Assembly: GCF_020026925.1 (NCBI RefSeq)
Contig: NZ_JAIQDW010000005.1
Location: 62,001 to 126,000 of the forward strand
From: Flavobacterium hibisci
GTDB lineage: Bacteria > Bacteroidota > Bacteroidia > Flavobacteriales > Flavobacteriaceae
Direction of reading: 5' to 3'
Length of the DNA stretch: 64,000 nucleotides
This document shows positions 43,432 through 52,487 of this stretch, piece by piece (the stretch's first letter is position 1; each line of letters starts with the position of its first letter). Under the pieces are notes generated by a model. That model did not search any database, had not been told where the DNA came from, and saw nothing but the letters and a program-made list of their open reading frames with translations. The translations under genes were made by a program, and so were the position numbers.

Positions 43432-43914
43432 TTAAAAAAAACGACTGTGCCAACTGTCAGCAGCAGGAACTTCCCAGGATTCGTTGAATTCTTCAATATT
43501 GTTTACCAGATTATTGAAAACAATTGTGTTCTCAGAAACCGATTTGTCTTTAACCATTTTCTTGAAATCAATCAATGGTTTGTGCGCAATATGCTCTCCA
43601 AGCTTAAAAGTAACATTCATTTTATCAAGCAGATCAACGTTATATTTCTTCTCTAAACTTTGAATGAATTCTACAGAGCTGTCAATTGAACATCCTGTAG
43701 CTGCCTGTACTTCCTGATTAACTGCTAATATAATAAAACGATTGTATTTAAGCAAAAAAGAAGCTTCAAGACTAGTTCCGTGAGCTGCCCAGCCTTCTAT
43801 AAATATTTTTAAGTCAGTCTCTATTTCCGAAAATTCCTCCTCAGAAAATTTTCTATTCGATTGATAAATCCAAACTCTGGATTCACCAGGCAAATTTTCA
43901 AAAGGTATATACAT
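43432..43914 (-). CDS. Conserved flavobacterial protein of unknown function
   Basis: 160 residues, soluble, no signal peptide. MYIPFENLPGESRVWIYQSNRKFSEEEF, GWAAHGTSLEASFLLKYNRFIILAVNQEVQAATGCSIDSSV and ENTIVFNNLVNNIEEFN. It is a protein type often labelled ABC transporter ATPase in Flavobacterium genomes, but no Walker A, Walker B or signature motif is present, so that label should not be used. The compact alpha/beta pattern with a Gly-Cys-Ser segment gives no reaction. Neighbour: a small exported protein gene upstream on the same strand (45-base gap), possibly co-transcribed. Confidence 0.8.
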   Translation of the reverse strand: MYIPFENLPGESRVWIYQSNRKFSEEEFSEIETDLKIFIEGWAAHGTSLEASFLLKYNRFIILAVNQEVQAATGCSIDSSVEFIQSLEKKYNVDLLDKMNVTFKLGEHIAHKPLIDFKKMVKDKSVSENTIVFNNLVNNIEEFNESWEVPAADSWHSRFF

Positions 43915-43959
43915 TTTAATTTTTCTTAATTTGTTTCTTTCAGTTCCAATAACAGAACC

Positions 43960-44562
43960 TTATTGTTGTTTCTCTAATTTAGTAAGGATTTTATAATATC
44001 GAAATTCTTTTGCTTTCACATCAAACAATTCAATTTCTGAATAACTTGCTTTAAGTTTATCCTTTTTTTTAATTTCATTATTAGTCAATAATGATGCGGT
44101 ATCAAAATAATCAAGCAAAAGAAAACTATAACTTCTTCCGTTTTTATCTTTTAGCTGCAGAGTCAAAAACTGTTCTGATTTGATATCGGTTACTTCCCCG
44201 GTAACAGAAGCATCTTCTGCTTCAGCTTCTACATCACTTTTAGATTCCTTTCCTAATTCCATAATCATATTAGGACAAGTTTCGAGCATTTTCACAGCAA
44301 CATCCTCACCTAATTTGGTCATTCCTCCTTCATCCCCAAACTTCACTTTTTCATCACCTTTAAACTCAGACATATGATCAGAATAACTCCTAATCATACA
44401 CAATCCTACAGCTGTTTTTAATTCATCTCCCGTAAAATTATCCGATTTACTTTTTTTAGCGTCCAGACATTCACATGTTTCTTTAGCTATAACACTTAAA
44501 ACATCTTGTGAATACGAAACAACATTAAAAAGAACCGCCAATAAAAATAGTATTCTCTTCAT
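43960..44562 (-). CDS. Exported protein with conserved cysteines, unknown function
   Basis: 200 residues with signal peptide MKRILFLLAVLFNVVSYSQ. The mature N-terminal half is helical with cysteines in AKETCECLDAKKS, VGLCMIRSY and LETCPNMIMELG, likely disulfide-bonded in the periplasm; residues ~120-195 form a beta-rich domain (VTGEVTDIKSEQFLTLQLKDKNGRSYSFLLLDYFDTASLL), resembling small OB-like folds. No family recognised with confidence. It starts 6 bases after the Fe-S protein gene stop, so it shares that transcript, without showing a functional link. Confidence 0.72.
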   Translation of the reverse strand: MKRILFLLAVLFNVVSYSQDVLSVIAKETCECLDAKKSKSDNFTGDELKTAVGLCMIRSYSDHMSEFKGDEKVKFGDEGGMTKLGEDVAVKMLETCPNMIMELGKESKSDVEAEAEDASVTGEVTDIKSEQFLTLQLKDKNGRSYSFLLLDYFDTASLLTNNEIKKKDKLKASYSEIELFDVKAKEFRYYKILTKLEKQQ

Positions 44563-44567
44563 TTATT

Positions 44568-45359
44568 TTACAAATCTTGTGCATTCGCAATTAACTCAGC
44601 AATATCCATCACTTTTACCTGTCCTTCTTTTTCTTTGTTCTTAATACCGTCCGTTAACATGGTATTACAGAACGGACAACCTGCTGCAATAATATCCGGC
44701 TGGGTTTCAAGTGCATCTTCGGTTCTTTCGATATTCACTTCCTTATTACCTGGTTCAGCATCTTTAAACATTTGTGCCCCACCTGCTCCACAACACAATC
44801 CATTAGCTTTTGAACGCTTCATTTCAACCAGTTCAACATCCAGTTTCTGAATCAAATCTCTTGGAGCTTCATAAATTTTATTCGCTCTTCCTAAATAACA
44901 AGGATCGTGAAAAGTTATTTTTTTTCCTTTAAATTGCCCGCCTTCAACAGTAAGTCTTCCTTGATCTATTAATGATTTCAAAAACTCGGTATGGTGAATA
45001 ACTTCGTAATTTCCTCCTAATTCAGGATATTCATTTTTCAAAGTATTAAAACAGTGCGGACATGCTGTAACTATTTTTTTAGCTTCGTATGCATTTAAAA
45101 CCTCGATATTCATCATAGCCTGCATCTGAAACAAAAATTCATTTCCGGCTCTTTTTGCCGGGTCACCGGTACAGCTTTCCTCAGTACCAAGTACTGCAAA
45201 AGAAACGTTTGTACGATTTAGAATTCGCACAAAAGCTTTTGTGATTTTTTTTGCCCTATCATCAAAACTTCCTGCACAACCAACCCAAAACAACACTTCA
45301 GGCTGTTTTCCTTCGGCCAGCATTTCTGCCATTGTTGGTACTACTAAACTTTCTGACAT
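44568..45359 (-). CDS. CCG-domain Fe-S protein, HdrB/LutA-like
   Basis: 263 residues. Two cysteine-rich CCG repeats: the first ends in ACPHCFNTLKNEYPEL, and the second has HDPCYLGRANKIYEAPRDLI, NGLCCGAGGAQMF and AAGCPFCNTML. Upstream, VGCAGSFDDRAKKITKAFVRIL begins the domain. These bind a noncubane or 4Fe-4S cluster in HdrB, GlpC and LutA proteins. It lies just after a membrane 4Fe-4S dicluster protein gene; together they look like an HdrBC-type or lactate/glycerol-oxidase-type electron-transfer module without the flavin subunit next door. Donor and acceptor are unknown. Confidence 0.9.
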   Translation of the reverse strand: MSESLVVPTMAEMLAEGKQPEVLFWVGCAGSFDDRAKKITKAFVRILNRTNVSFAVLGTEESCTGDPAKRAGNEFLFQMQAMMNIEVLNAYEAKKIVTACPHCFNTLKNEYPELGGNYEVIHHTEFLKSLIDQGRLTVEGGQFKGKKITFHDPCYLGRANKIYEAPRDLIQKLDVELVEMKRSKANGLCCGAGGAQMFKDAEPGNKEVNIERTEDALETQPDIIAAGCPFCNTMLTDGIKNKEKEGQVKVMDIAELIANAQDL

Positions 45360-45432
45360 CTTCTTTTGTTGATTTATTAATCGATATTTTAAATTCGGTT
45401 AAATCCGTAAAAGCAACCTACTAACTATAATT

Positions 45433-46764
45433 TTAATTCTCGTTTTTCCAGTTCAATCGATCCTGCTGGCTGTATTGCCAAGGGGCACCATTGTTTTCTA
45501 TATTAGTCATCATTGCATTTAACGACATTGGTGCAGCACTTTGCTCCATTACTAAATAACGACGCATATCCATAATGATAGATAATGGACTAATATTCAC
45601 CGGACATTCTTCTACACAGGCATTACAAGATGTACAAGCCCACAACTCTTCAGGTGTAATGTAGTCATTTAATAACGTTTTATTATCAGGAACAAAAACT
45701 CCTTTGTTGGCATCGATATTTTTCCCTACTTCCTGCAAACGATCCCTTGTATCCATAATGATTTTACGAGGAGACAATTTTTTACCGGTTTGGTTAGCCG
45801 GACAAGCCGATGTACAACGCCCGCATTCTGTACAAGTGTAAGCATTTAATAACTGTATCCAGTTTAAATCCTGAACATCACTAGCGCCAAATTTTGAAGG
45901 TACTGCATTTTCATCTACTGGTGCTGCTGCGAACGGATCAGCATTTGGATCCATCATCAATTTCACTTCTTTAGTAACAGATGCCAGATTATCAAATTGT
46001 CCTTTTGGCTTCAAATCGGCAAAATAAGTATTTGGAAATGCCAAAAGAATATGCAGGTGTTTTGAAAAATACAAATAGTTCATAAAACACAAAATGCCTA
46101 CAATATGCAGCCACCAGAACACTTCAAATAAAACCACAACCAGTTCATTTGACATTCCGTTAAAAATTGGTGCTATAAACTGACTAACCGGAAAACTTCC
46201 TGCTTTATGAAAAACTCCTCCCGGAACATTTTGTAAATGCAGATCTGAAGCGTTCATCAATAAAAACAAAATCATCAGAACCGTTTCAAAGTATAGGATG
46301 TAATTAGCATCATTTTTAGGAAACCCTCTTAAATCCGAATGTATAAAACGTTTCAGCCGAATCAGATTTCTTCTGATCCAAAAAACGGTTACAGCAAAAA
46401 TTACAAGTATGGCTAATATTTCAAAAGAAGCTATCAAAACATCATAAACACCACCTAAATAAGGTGCAAAAATTCTATGCGTTCCGAATAAACCATCAAT
46501 TATAATTTCGAGTAATTCAATATTGATAATTATAAATCCAACATACACAAAAATATGAAGCACTCCTGCTATAGGACGTTTGACCATTTTAGATTGTCCG
46601 AGTGCAATCATGGCCATGTTTGTCCAGCGTGCTTTAGGATTATCGCTTCTGTCTACGTCAATACCTAAATTGATATTTCTGATGATTTTTTTTACTCCGG
46701 AAGCAAAAAAAGCAAAACCTGCTATCAGAACTATAGCAAACAAAATATTATCTAGATAGCTCAT
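45433..46764 (-). CDS. Membrane-bound 4Fe-4S dicluster electron-transfer protein
   Basis: 443 residues. Five or so N-terminal membrane helices (about 1-245, with histidines in helices as in NarI/HdrE-like haem b subunits), then a cytoplasmic domain with two 4Fe-4S motifs: CTECGRCTSACP at ~313 and CTSCNACVEECP at ~380, as in HdrC/GlpC. It precedes the CCG-domain protein by 73 bases and is probably its membrane partner, moving electrons to or from quinone. The MCE gene upstream is only 5 bases away, so this may be one transcription unit with it. Confidence 0.9.
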   Translation of the reverse strand: MSYLDNILFAIVLIAGFAFFASGVKKIIRNINLGIDVDRSDNPKARWTNMAMIALGQSKMVKRPIAGVLHIFVYVGFIIINIELLEIIIDGLFGTHRIFAPYLGGVYDVLIASFEILAILVIFAVTVFWIRRNLIRLKRFIHSDLRGFPKNDANYILYFETVLMILFLLMNASDLHLQNVPGGVFHKAGSFPVSQFIAPIFNGMSNELVVVLFEVFWWLHIVGILCFMNYLYFSKHLHILLAFPNTYFADLKPKGQFDNLASVTKEVKLMMDPNADPFAAAPVDENAVPSKFGASDVQDLNWIQLLNAYTCTECGRCTSACPANQTGKKLSPRKIIMDTRDRLQEVGKNIDANKGVFVPDNKTLLNDYITPEELWACTSCNACVEECPVNISPLSIIMDMRRYLVMEQSAAPMSLNAMMTNIENNGAPWQYSQQDRLNWKNEN

Positions 46765-46769
46765 CTCTC

Positions 46770-47735
46770 TTATTTATTATTCGTCGGATTTTCCTCTTCT
46801 TTAGGAGCTACATAAGGTTTGTTTTTCTTTCCAAAAACAGAAACATTTACGTAACGTGTTGGATTAAGACGCACATCCTGTAGCAACAATTCTAATTCTT
46901 TTGAAGTTTTAGACAAATTATTATACAATGCATCATCATTTAGTAATTTACCCGCAGTTCCTTTACCTGAGTTCAAATTACTCATAATACCATCAACTTT
47001 TGCCAATGTCTGGTTTAAGTTCCTAACCGTTTTACCTAAACCAGCCTTGTTTAAAGAATCCGATATCTTATTGAAATTACCTGACATTTTATTAAAATTT
47101 GTCACAATTCCGTTAATCTGCCCTTTATTAGTATCCAAAATAGTATTAAGGCTTCCCGAAGCTCTATGAAACTGTTCCATAGTCTCACTCAATTCTGACA
47201 ATGACTTTTTTAAATCTTCCTGCCCTTTTTTATCCAAAACATTGTTTAAGCCGGAAACCAGCGTATTGATGTTAGCAAGCATTAAATCCAGTTTTTGTTG
47301 AATTGGTTCAATTTTACCTCCTAAAGACTCCGTTAATCCTAACTCAACTGTTGACTCAAGGGTCTGTCCATCTTCTGCAGGAATTTTATCAGCTAAATTT
47401 GGAATAATTTTAATTTGTTTTCCTCCAATCAAACTCGGCGAATACAGTGACGCTTTACTGGTTTTAGAAATTGGAAAATCAGTTTTTAACTGAAGTTCCA
47501 CCAATAACTTCCCTGTTGTTTCATTGATTGTAATTTTATTTACTTTACCAATTGCAAGTCCGTTTAAAGTTACGGGAGCTGATTGTGCTAAATCCTCAAC
47601 ATTATCGTATTCTACGTATAATGTTTTGTAATTAGTAAAAAGATCCCTGCCTTTTAAAAAACTATATCCCCAGATAAATAATAGAATTGACGCGATGACT
47701 AATATAGCCGTTTTAATTTCTCTTGTTAGTTTCAA
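46770..47735 (-). CDS. MCE/MlaD-family lipid-transport protein
   Basis: 321 residues: one N-terminal membrane helix (TAILVIASILLFIWGYSFLKG), one MCE domain about 35-120 (YVEYDNVEDLAQSAPVTLNGLAIGKVNKI, SLIGGKQIKI), then a long helical/coiled region to about 290 with repeated LNTILDTNKGQINGIV, LNKAGLGKTVRNLNQTL. Such proteins form hexameric rings that carry phospholipids between membranes with an MlaEF-like ABC transporter; the transporter genes are not here. A conserved Bacteroidota neighbourhood with an amidase and LptD suggests an envelope-maintenance cluster. Confidence 0.92.
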   Translation of the reverse strand: MKLTREIKTAILVIASILLFIWGYSFLKGRDLFTNYKTLYVEYDNVEDLAQSAPVTLNGLAIGKVNKITINETTGKLLVELQLKTDFPISKTSKASLYSPSLIGGKQIKIIPNLADKIPAEDGQTLESTVELGLTESLGGKIEPIQQKLDLMLANINTLVSGLNNVLDKKGQEDLKKSLSELSETMEQFHRASGSLNTILDTNKGQINGIVTNFNKMSGNFNKISDSLNKAGLGKTVRNLNQTLAKVDGIMSNLNSGKGTAGKLLNDDALYNNLSKTSKELELLLQDVRLNPTRYVNVSVFGKKNKPYVAPKEEENPTNNK

Positions 47736-47786
47736 AATTGTAAGTGTTTAATACAAAAATAATATAAATATTCGAACTTATCAGTA

Positions 47787-48917
47787 TTATTTGATAGCGT
47801 CCTGAATATTGATTTTTTCCCCATTTCTCGTTGCTACTAAAAATGAAGCACCATATCCTTTACTCTTAGCTTCTTGCAGGTATTTTTTAGCCATTTCGTA
47901 ATCTGAAGTTTCCTGATAGAAATATTTATAAATATTATTTTCATAAATCATGGTTATGTTTTTCAGACCTTTGAAGTTTTTAGGCTCTAATGGCGTTTTT
48001 TTTATACTTGCAATAAGCTGCACTTTAAAGAAAGTTCCTTTAGGGGCATCTTTAACAACCTTTGGAGTGGCTTCAACTGTCTTTGGCTTTGCAGGAACAG
48101 AAGTATCTTTTGCAGGTTTAACTTCATTTATTTCCGGGGCTCCTGTTCCAAAATATTCCTTTTTATAACTTAAAATTGCCTGGGCAATAGCTTCTGCAAT
48201 ATCGTTTTGACCAGCTTCTGAATTTAAAATATCTCCTTCAGTAGGATTAGACACAAAACCAGTTTCAACTAAAACCCTTGGCATATAAGCTTTATGCAGC
48301 ACCATAAAAGGAGCTTGCTTTACACCTCCATGACGAAGTTTTTTTCCTAATTTTTCAAAATTATCCTCAATTTTGCTGGCTAATGAAATACTATTGTCAA
48401 GATATTCTTCCTGCATAAGCATCATTGCAGTCATCGATTCAGGGGAATTAGGATCAAAGCCCTCATACTTACGTTTATAATCTTTTTCTAAAGTAATAAC
48501 CGAGTTCTCTTTTTTCGCAGCTTCAAGATTAGATGCCAGTTTAGTCAAACCCATCACATAAGTTTCTGTTCCATCAGCAGCCGTATTTTTATTTGCATTA
48601 CAATGTATGGAAACAAAAATATTAGAGTTGGCTCTGTTTGCAATATTTGCCCTTTCAACCAAATCTATAAAAACATCTGTTTTTCGGGTATAAATAACCT
48701 GAACATTTGGACTAGCTTCTAATATTTTTCCAACTTTAAGCACAATAGCCAAAGCAATATTTTTTTCAATACGACCACTATAAACGGCCCCGAAATCGTG
48801 ATCTCCGTGTCCTGCATCAAGGGTTACTTTAAAAACATTGGACTGAGAATAAGCACAAAAAGACGTTATCGTTAGAAAATAAATAAATAGTAGTTTAGTT
48901 TTGTTAAAAACATTCAT
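47787..48917 (-). CDS. N-acetylmuramoyl-L-alanine amidase with C-terminal SPOR-like domain
   Basis: 376 residues with signal peptide MNVFNKTKLLFIYFLTITSFCAYS. Amidase_3 zinc domain about 30-245: VTLDAGHGDHDFGA (first His), NIALAIVLKVGKIL with the Glu ligand just before it, FVSIHCNANK (second His) and RVLVETGFVSNPTEGD with the catalytic Glu. A Pro/Lys-rich linker follows, then a ~80-residue C-terminal domain (FFKVQLIASIKKTPLEP, ENNIYKYFYQETSDYEMAKKYLQEAK) that looks SPOR-like and would bind denuded glycan at the septum. It cleaves stem peptides from peptidoglycan during cell separation. Divergent from lptD. Confidence 0.93.
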   Translation of the reverse strand: MNVFNKTKLLFIYFLTITSFCAYSQSNVFKVTLDAGHGDHDFGAVYSGRIEKNIALAIVLKVGKILEASPNVQVIYTRKTDVFIDLVERANIANRANSNIFVSIHCNANKNTAADGTETYVMGLTKLASNLEAAKKENSVITLEKDYKRKYEGFDPNSPESMTAMMLMQEEYLDNSISLASKIEDNFEKLGKKLRHGGVKQAPFMVLHKAYMPRVLVETGFVSNPTEGDILNSEAGQNDIAEAIAQAILSYKKEYFGTGAPEINEVKPAKDTSVPAKPKTVEATPKVVKDAPKGTFFKVQLIASIKKTPLEPKNFKGLKNITMIYENNIYKYFYQETSDYEMAKKYLQEAKSKGYGASFLVATRNGEKINIQDAIK

Positions 48918-48993
48918 AAATCCAAAAGTTAATTTTAATAAAATGCAAAGCTATAATTTTTACAATTGATTATTTTTGCCAAAAAATTATATG

Positions 48994-49001
48994 TAAGTTT
49001 G
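48994..49001 (+). promoter_or_regulatory. -7 box upstream of the lptD-like gene
   Basis: TAAGTTTG fits TAnnTTTG, about 50 bases before the TTG at 49050. It lies inside the longer reading frame that begins at 48966, which argues for the later start. Confidence 0.5.
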
Positions 49002-49049
49002 ACATGTCAAAAAACAAGCCATACTTTTACAAAAATAGCATTTAAACCT

Positions 49050-51713
49050 TTGCACACAAACTTATTTAATATCGTTTTATTATCATTTTTCCTAAGTGTA
49101 GGATGTGGTGATTTATATTCACAAGAAAAAAAGACTAAAAAATCCCCGGTACCTTCTGCAAGACAAACAGATAAGACTAAAAAAGCTGTCACAGACACTA
49201 CAAAAACGGCTACGGATACAATTAAAACAGACAGCATTAAACCGAAAAAAGCTTTTTTAGACGGAATAGTGAAACGTACTGCAAAAGGCTATCAGAAAAT
49301 CGATCAGAAAAACAAAACACTTACACTCTACGATGAAGCTGAATTGTATTATAAAGATATAGAACTAAAATCGGGTATTATTGTCCTTAACTATGATAAA
49401 GATGAAGTATATGCCGGAAGAATAAAAGATTCTTCAGGTGTTTTAATACAATATCCGAATTTCAAACAGGGTTCTAATGAGGTTCAGCCAGATTCAATTC
49501 GTTTTAATTTCAAAACTAAAAAAGCTTTAATTTATAATTCAAGAACAGAACAGGGAGAATTTAAAATAAAAGCACAAATAACCAAGAAAGAAAACGACTC
49601 TGTTTATTTTTTAAAAGGAGCACGTTTTACTACCTCTACAGATGTTGACAACCCTGAATATTATTTTAGAACCAGCAGAGTAAAATTTGTTCCCGGAAAA
49701 AAAGTAGTGGTCGGATTGACTAATATGGTAATTGCAGATGTACCTACTCCTATTGCATTGCCTTATGCTTATTTTCCGATGAGCCAGGAAAAAAGTGTTT
49801 CAGGAGTCATCATACCAAGTTATAACGATTCTAATACAAGGGGATTTTCGCTGCAAAATGGAGGTTATTACTTTGCATTGAGTGACAATTACGACTTAAC
49901 TGTTTTAGGGGATTATTACACAAACGGAAGTTATGCCATGCGTTTTGAATCTTCTTATGCCAAAAGATACAAATATAGAGGAAACGTCAATTTTAGGTTT
50001 GAAAATTTAATTTCAAGTGAGAGAGGCTATCCTGATTATTCCAAACAAAACATCTACAACTTACAGTGGTCACATTCAAAAGACTCAAAATCTAATCCAA
50101 ATTCAAGTTTTTCTGCCTCCGTTAATATGGGAAGCAGTAAATATTTTAAGCAATCTATTAATCAGGCCAATATTGGTTCAAACTTAAACAACACCCTTAG
50201 TTCTTCTATTTCCTGGAATAAAACTTTTAATACAATTCCGCAAGCACGTATTGCTTTAACGGCAACACATTCCCAAAACACACAAACAGAACAAATCAAT
50301 ATGACATTGCCATCTTTACAAGGAAGCATTGATCGTATATATCCTTTTGTTGGAAAAGATGGTGCAAAAAAAGGGTTAATCAAAAATATCAATTTACAAT
50401 ACAATCTGAGCGGTAAAAATAGTTTCGTAACTACTGATTCATTATTTTTCAAACCACAAATGTTTAGGGATGCACAAATCGGAATGCAGCACAGTATCCC
50501 GCTTAGTACCAATTTTAAAATATTCAAGTATTTTAGTGCCAGTGCCTCTACCAATTATCAGGAAACCTGGGTAACAAAAACAATTAAAAAATCTTACGAT
50601 GAGGATTTAAATAAGGTTGTTGACCAAACAGTTAATGGTTTTGATGCTTTTAGAACTTATAACTTCAGTTCAAGCTTAGGTACTACAATTTATGGTACTT
50701 TCAAATTTGGTGACACAAAGAAAATACAAGCTATACGCCATGTTATGCGTCCGTCATTTTCTTATTCCTACACACCAAGTTTTGAAAAATATTATGACAC
50801 TTATGCAATAGACGCCACTGGTAAAACTTACAAGGATTACACCCGATTTGAAAATGGAGTTTACGGACAGCCTGGTAAATCAAATTCCAACATAATCGGT
50901 TTTGATTTAAGTAATACTTTTGAAGCTAAAGTAACAGACAAAGACAGCACTAAAACAGAACCTAAAAAGGTCATGCTTTTAAATAATCTGAATTTCAGCA
51001 CCAGCTATAATTTCAATGCTGACGGAAAGACAACATTTGCCCTCGAACCTATACGTGTGAGCGGAGGAACCCAACTTTTTGAAAACAAGATGAATGTCAA
51101 TTTTGCCGCGACTTTAAATCCGTATGCAATCGATAATTCAGGGCAACAAATTAATGTATTCAACATTAACAATGGAGGAAGTTTATTTCGAATGACCAGC
51201 GCCAATATGACACTTAATTATTCGTTCTCAAACAAAAATGACAAAAAAGAAGAAAACAAACAAAGCGAGCGAAACGGAGGACGTAGTGACGATTTATTTG
51301 GTACAAACACGGATTTGAATGACACAAGAAAAAGTCAATTTTCTGAAGAAGAATCTGAGAATGTAATTACCGAATTCTTTAATTCAAAACTTCCCTGGGA
51401 CATGACTATGGCTTATTCTTTAACTTATTCAAATACTCAAAGAGAAAATAAGATTACAGGAAATTCCATCATGGTTTCTGCAAATATGGATATTACACCT
51501 AAATGGAAAGGCGGAATCTCAAGTGGTTATGATTTTGTACAAAAAGGGGTTACTTTTACCCAATTGCGCTTTGAAAGAGATTTGCTAAGCTGGAGAATGT
51601 CTTTTAACTGGACACCTCTTGGGGCATATTCAAACTGGAATTTCTTTATTGGAATAAAATCAGGAATGCTTAGTGACATCAAATGGAACAAACGAAGTAC
51701 TTTAAACCGATAA
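49050..51713 (+). CDS. lptD: Putative LPS-assembly outer-membrane protein LptD (TTG start)
   Basis: 887 residues if translation begins at TTG 49050, giving the N-terminus MHTNLFNIVLLSFFLSVGCGDLYSQ, a good signal peptide. No ATG precedes the first domain in frame; a TTG at 48966 is the alternative but has a -7 box downstream of it. The N-terminal OstA/LptA-like beta domain (about 85-230, KTLTLYDEAELYYKDIELKSGIIVLN) is followed by the LptD barrel with VPTPIALPYAYFPMSQEKSVSGVIIPSY and strand repeats rich in aromatic residues, ending FFIGIKSGML. It inserts LPS into the outer leaflet with LptE. In Bacteroidota this sequence type is LptD-like, as annotated by homology. Confidence 0.88.
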   Translation: MHTNLFNIVLLSFFLSVGCGDLYSQEKKTKKSPVPSARQTDKTKKAVTDTTKTATDTIKTDSIKPKKAFLDGIVKRTAKGYQKIDQKNKTLTLYDEAELYYKDIELKSGIIVLNYDKDEVYAGRIKDSSGVLIQYPNFKQGSNEVQPDSIRFNFKTKKALIYNSRTEQGEFKIKAQITKKENDSVYFLKGARFTTSTDVDNPEYYFRTSRVKFVPGKKVVVGLTNMVIADVPTPIALPYAYFPMSQEKSVSGVIIPSYNDSNTRGFSLQNGGYYFALSDNYDLTVLGDYYTNGSYAMRFESSYAKRYKYRGNVNFRFENLISSERGYPDYSKQNIYNLQWSHSKDSKSNPNSSFSASVNMGSSKYFKQSINQANIGSNLNNTLSSSISWNKTFNTIPQARIALTATHSQNTQTEQINMTLPSLQGSIDRIYPFVGKDGAKKGLIKNINLQYNLSGKNSFVTTDSLFFKPQMFRDAQIGMQHSIPLSTNFKIFKYFSASASTNYQETWVTKTIKKSYDEDLNKVVDQTVNGFDAFRTYNFSSSLGTTIYGTFKFGDTKKIQAIRHVMRPSFSYSYTPSFEKYYDTYAIDATGKTYKDYTRFENGVYGQPGKSNSNIIGFDLSNTFEAKVTDKDSTKTEPKKVMLLNNLNFSTSYNFNADGKTTFALEPIRVSGGTQLFENKMNVNFAATLNPYAIDNSGQQINVFNINNGGSLFRMTSANMTLNYSFSNKNDKKEENKQSERNGGRSDDLFGTNTDLNDTRKSQFSEEESENVITEFFNSKLPWDMTMAYSLTYSNTQRENKITGNSIMVSANMDITPKWKGGISSGYDFVQKGVTFTQLRFERDLLSWRMSFNWTPLGAYSNWNFFIGIKSGMLSDIKWNKRSTLNR

Positions 51714-51742
51714 TCTTCAATAAAAAACTTAATATTTTTGAT

Positions 51743-52123
51743 ATGAAAAAAGTAATTTTTACGGAAAAGGCACCAGCTCCAATCGGACCATATAACCAGG
51801 CTATATTATCAGGAAATACTTTGTATGCTTCAGGTCAAATAGCTTTAAATCCTACTACAGGAGAACTTGTTACTGCAAACATCCATGATGAAACCCATCA
51901 GGTTATGCAAAATATTGCTGCTATTTTAGAAGCTGCAGAAATGACTTTTGAAAATGTTGTAAAAGCCACTATTTTCATAATGGATATGAATAATTTTGCA
52001 ATAATCAATTCTGTTTACGGATCTTATTTCAATGAAAAAACCGCTCCAGCACGTGAAACGGTTCAGGTGGCTTGTTTGCCAAAAAATGTAAATGTTGAGA
52101 TTTCTATAATTGCAGTGCAATAG
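51743..52123 (+). CDS. ridA: RidA family enamine/imine deaminase
   Basis: 126 residues from MKKVIFTEKAPAPIGPYNQA at 51743, the conserved RidA start and length; 20 open codons upstream overlap the lptD end. Seen: the APAPIGPYNQAILSGNTLYASGQI core, the ATIFIMDMNNFAIINSVY stretch and APARETVQVACLPKNVNVEISIIA with the catalytic Arg. RidA hydrolyses reactive 2-aminoacrylate and similar enamines. It overlaps the convergent mgsA gene by 20 bases at the 3-prime ends, so the transcripts are antisense there, and no terminator is visible between them. Confidence 0.94.
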   Translation: MKKVIFTEKAPAPIGPYNQAILSGNTLYASGQIALNPTTGELVTANIHDETHQVMQNIAAILEAAEMTFENVVKATIFIMDMNNFAIINSVYGSYFNEKTAPARETVQVACLPKNVNVEISIIAVQ

Positions 52124-52478
52124 CATCCAATAATAATTGTGCCGTTGCTTCATTAGTTGCCAGCGGCACATTATGCACATCGCAAACCCTAATTAGCATA
52201 TTAATATCTGCCTCATGTGGATGGCTAGACAAAGGATCCTTAAAAAAGAAAACCATATGCGTTAGGCCTTCTGCTACTCTTCCAGCAATTTGCGCATCAC
52301 CGCCCAAAGGCCCAGAGAGCATTCGTCTTGTTTTAAAACCTGCTGCTTCCGCTTTTCCTCCGGTTGTGCCGGTACCAATTAAACTTATATTATCCTTTTG
52401 CAGAACCTCGGTATTTTTAATCAAAAAATTAATTAAATCTGCTTTTTTACCGTCATGCGCAATAATTGCAATTTCCAT
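52104..52478 (-). CDS. mgsA: Methylglyoxal synthase
   Basis: 124 residues, shorter than E. coli MgsA (152) but with the full core: IAIIAHDGKKADLINFL, SLIGTGTTGGKAEAAGF, MLSGPLGGDAQIAGRVAEG (Asp of GGD is the catalytic base), FFFKDPLSSHPHEADINMLIRVCDVHNVPLATNEATAQLLL. It converts dihydroxyacetone phosphate to methylglyoxal, a bypass when phosphate is low or sugar phosphates accumulate. It sits with the NAGK-like, gapA and pfkA genes on the minus strand, which fits an upper-glycolysis group. Confidence 0.92.
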   Translation of the reverse strand: MEIAIIAHDGKKADLINFLIKNTEVLQKDNISLIGTGTTGGKAEAAGFKTRRMLSGPLGGDAQIAGRVAEGLTHMVFFFKDPLSSHPHEADINMLIRVCDVHNVPLATNEATAQLLLDAIALQL

Positions 52479-52487
52479 TCTAATTCT

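Noticed and set aside
43432..43914. ABC transporter ATPase label
   Set aside because: No Walker A, Walker B or LSGGQ-like motif in the sequence.
50162..50554. 130-codon minus-strand frame inside lptD
   Set aside because: It is a shadow of the barrel-coding sequence, without a sensible start context or domain.
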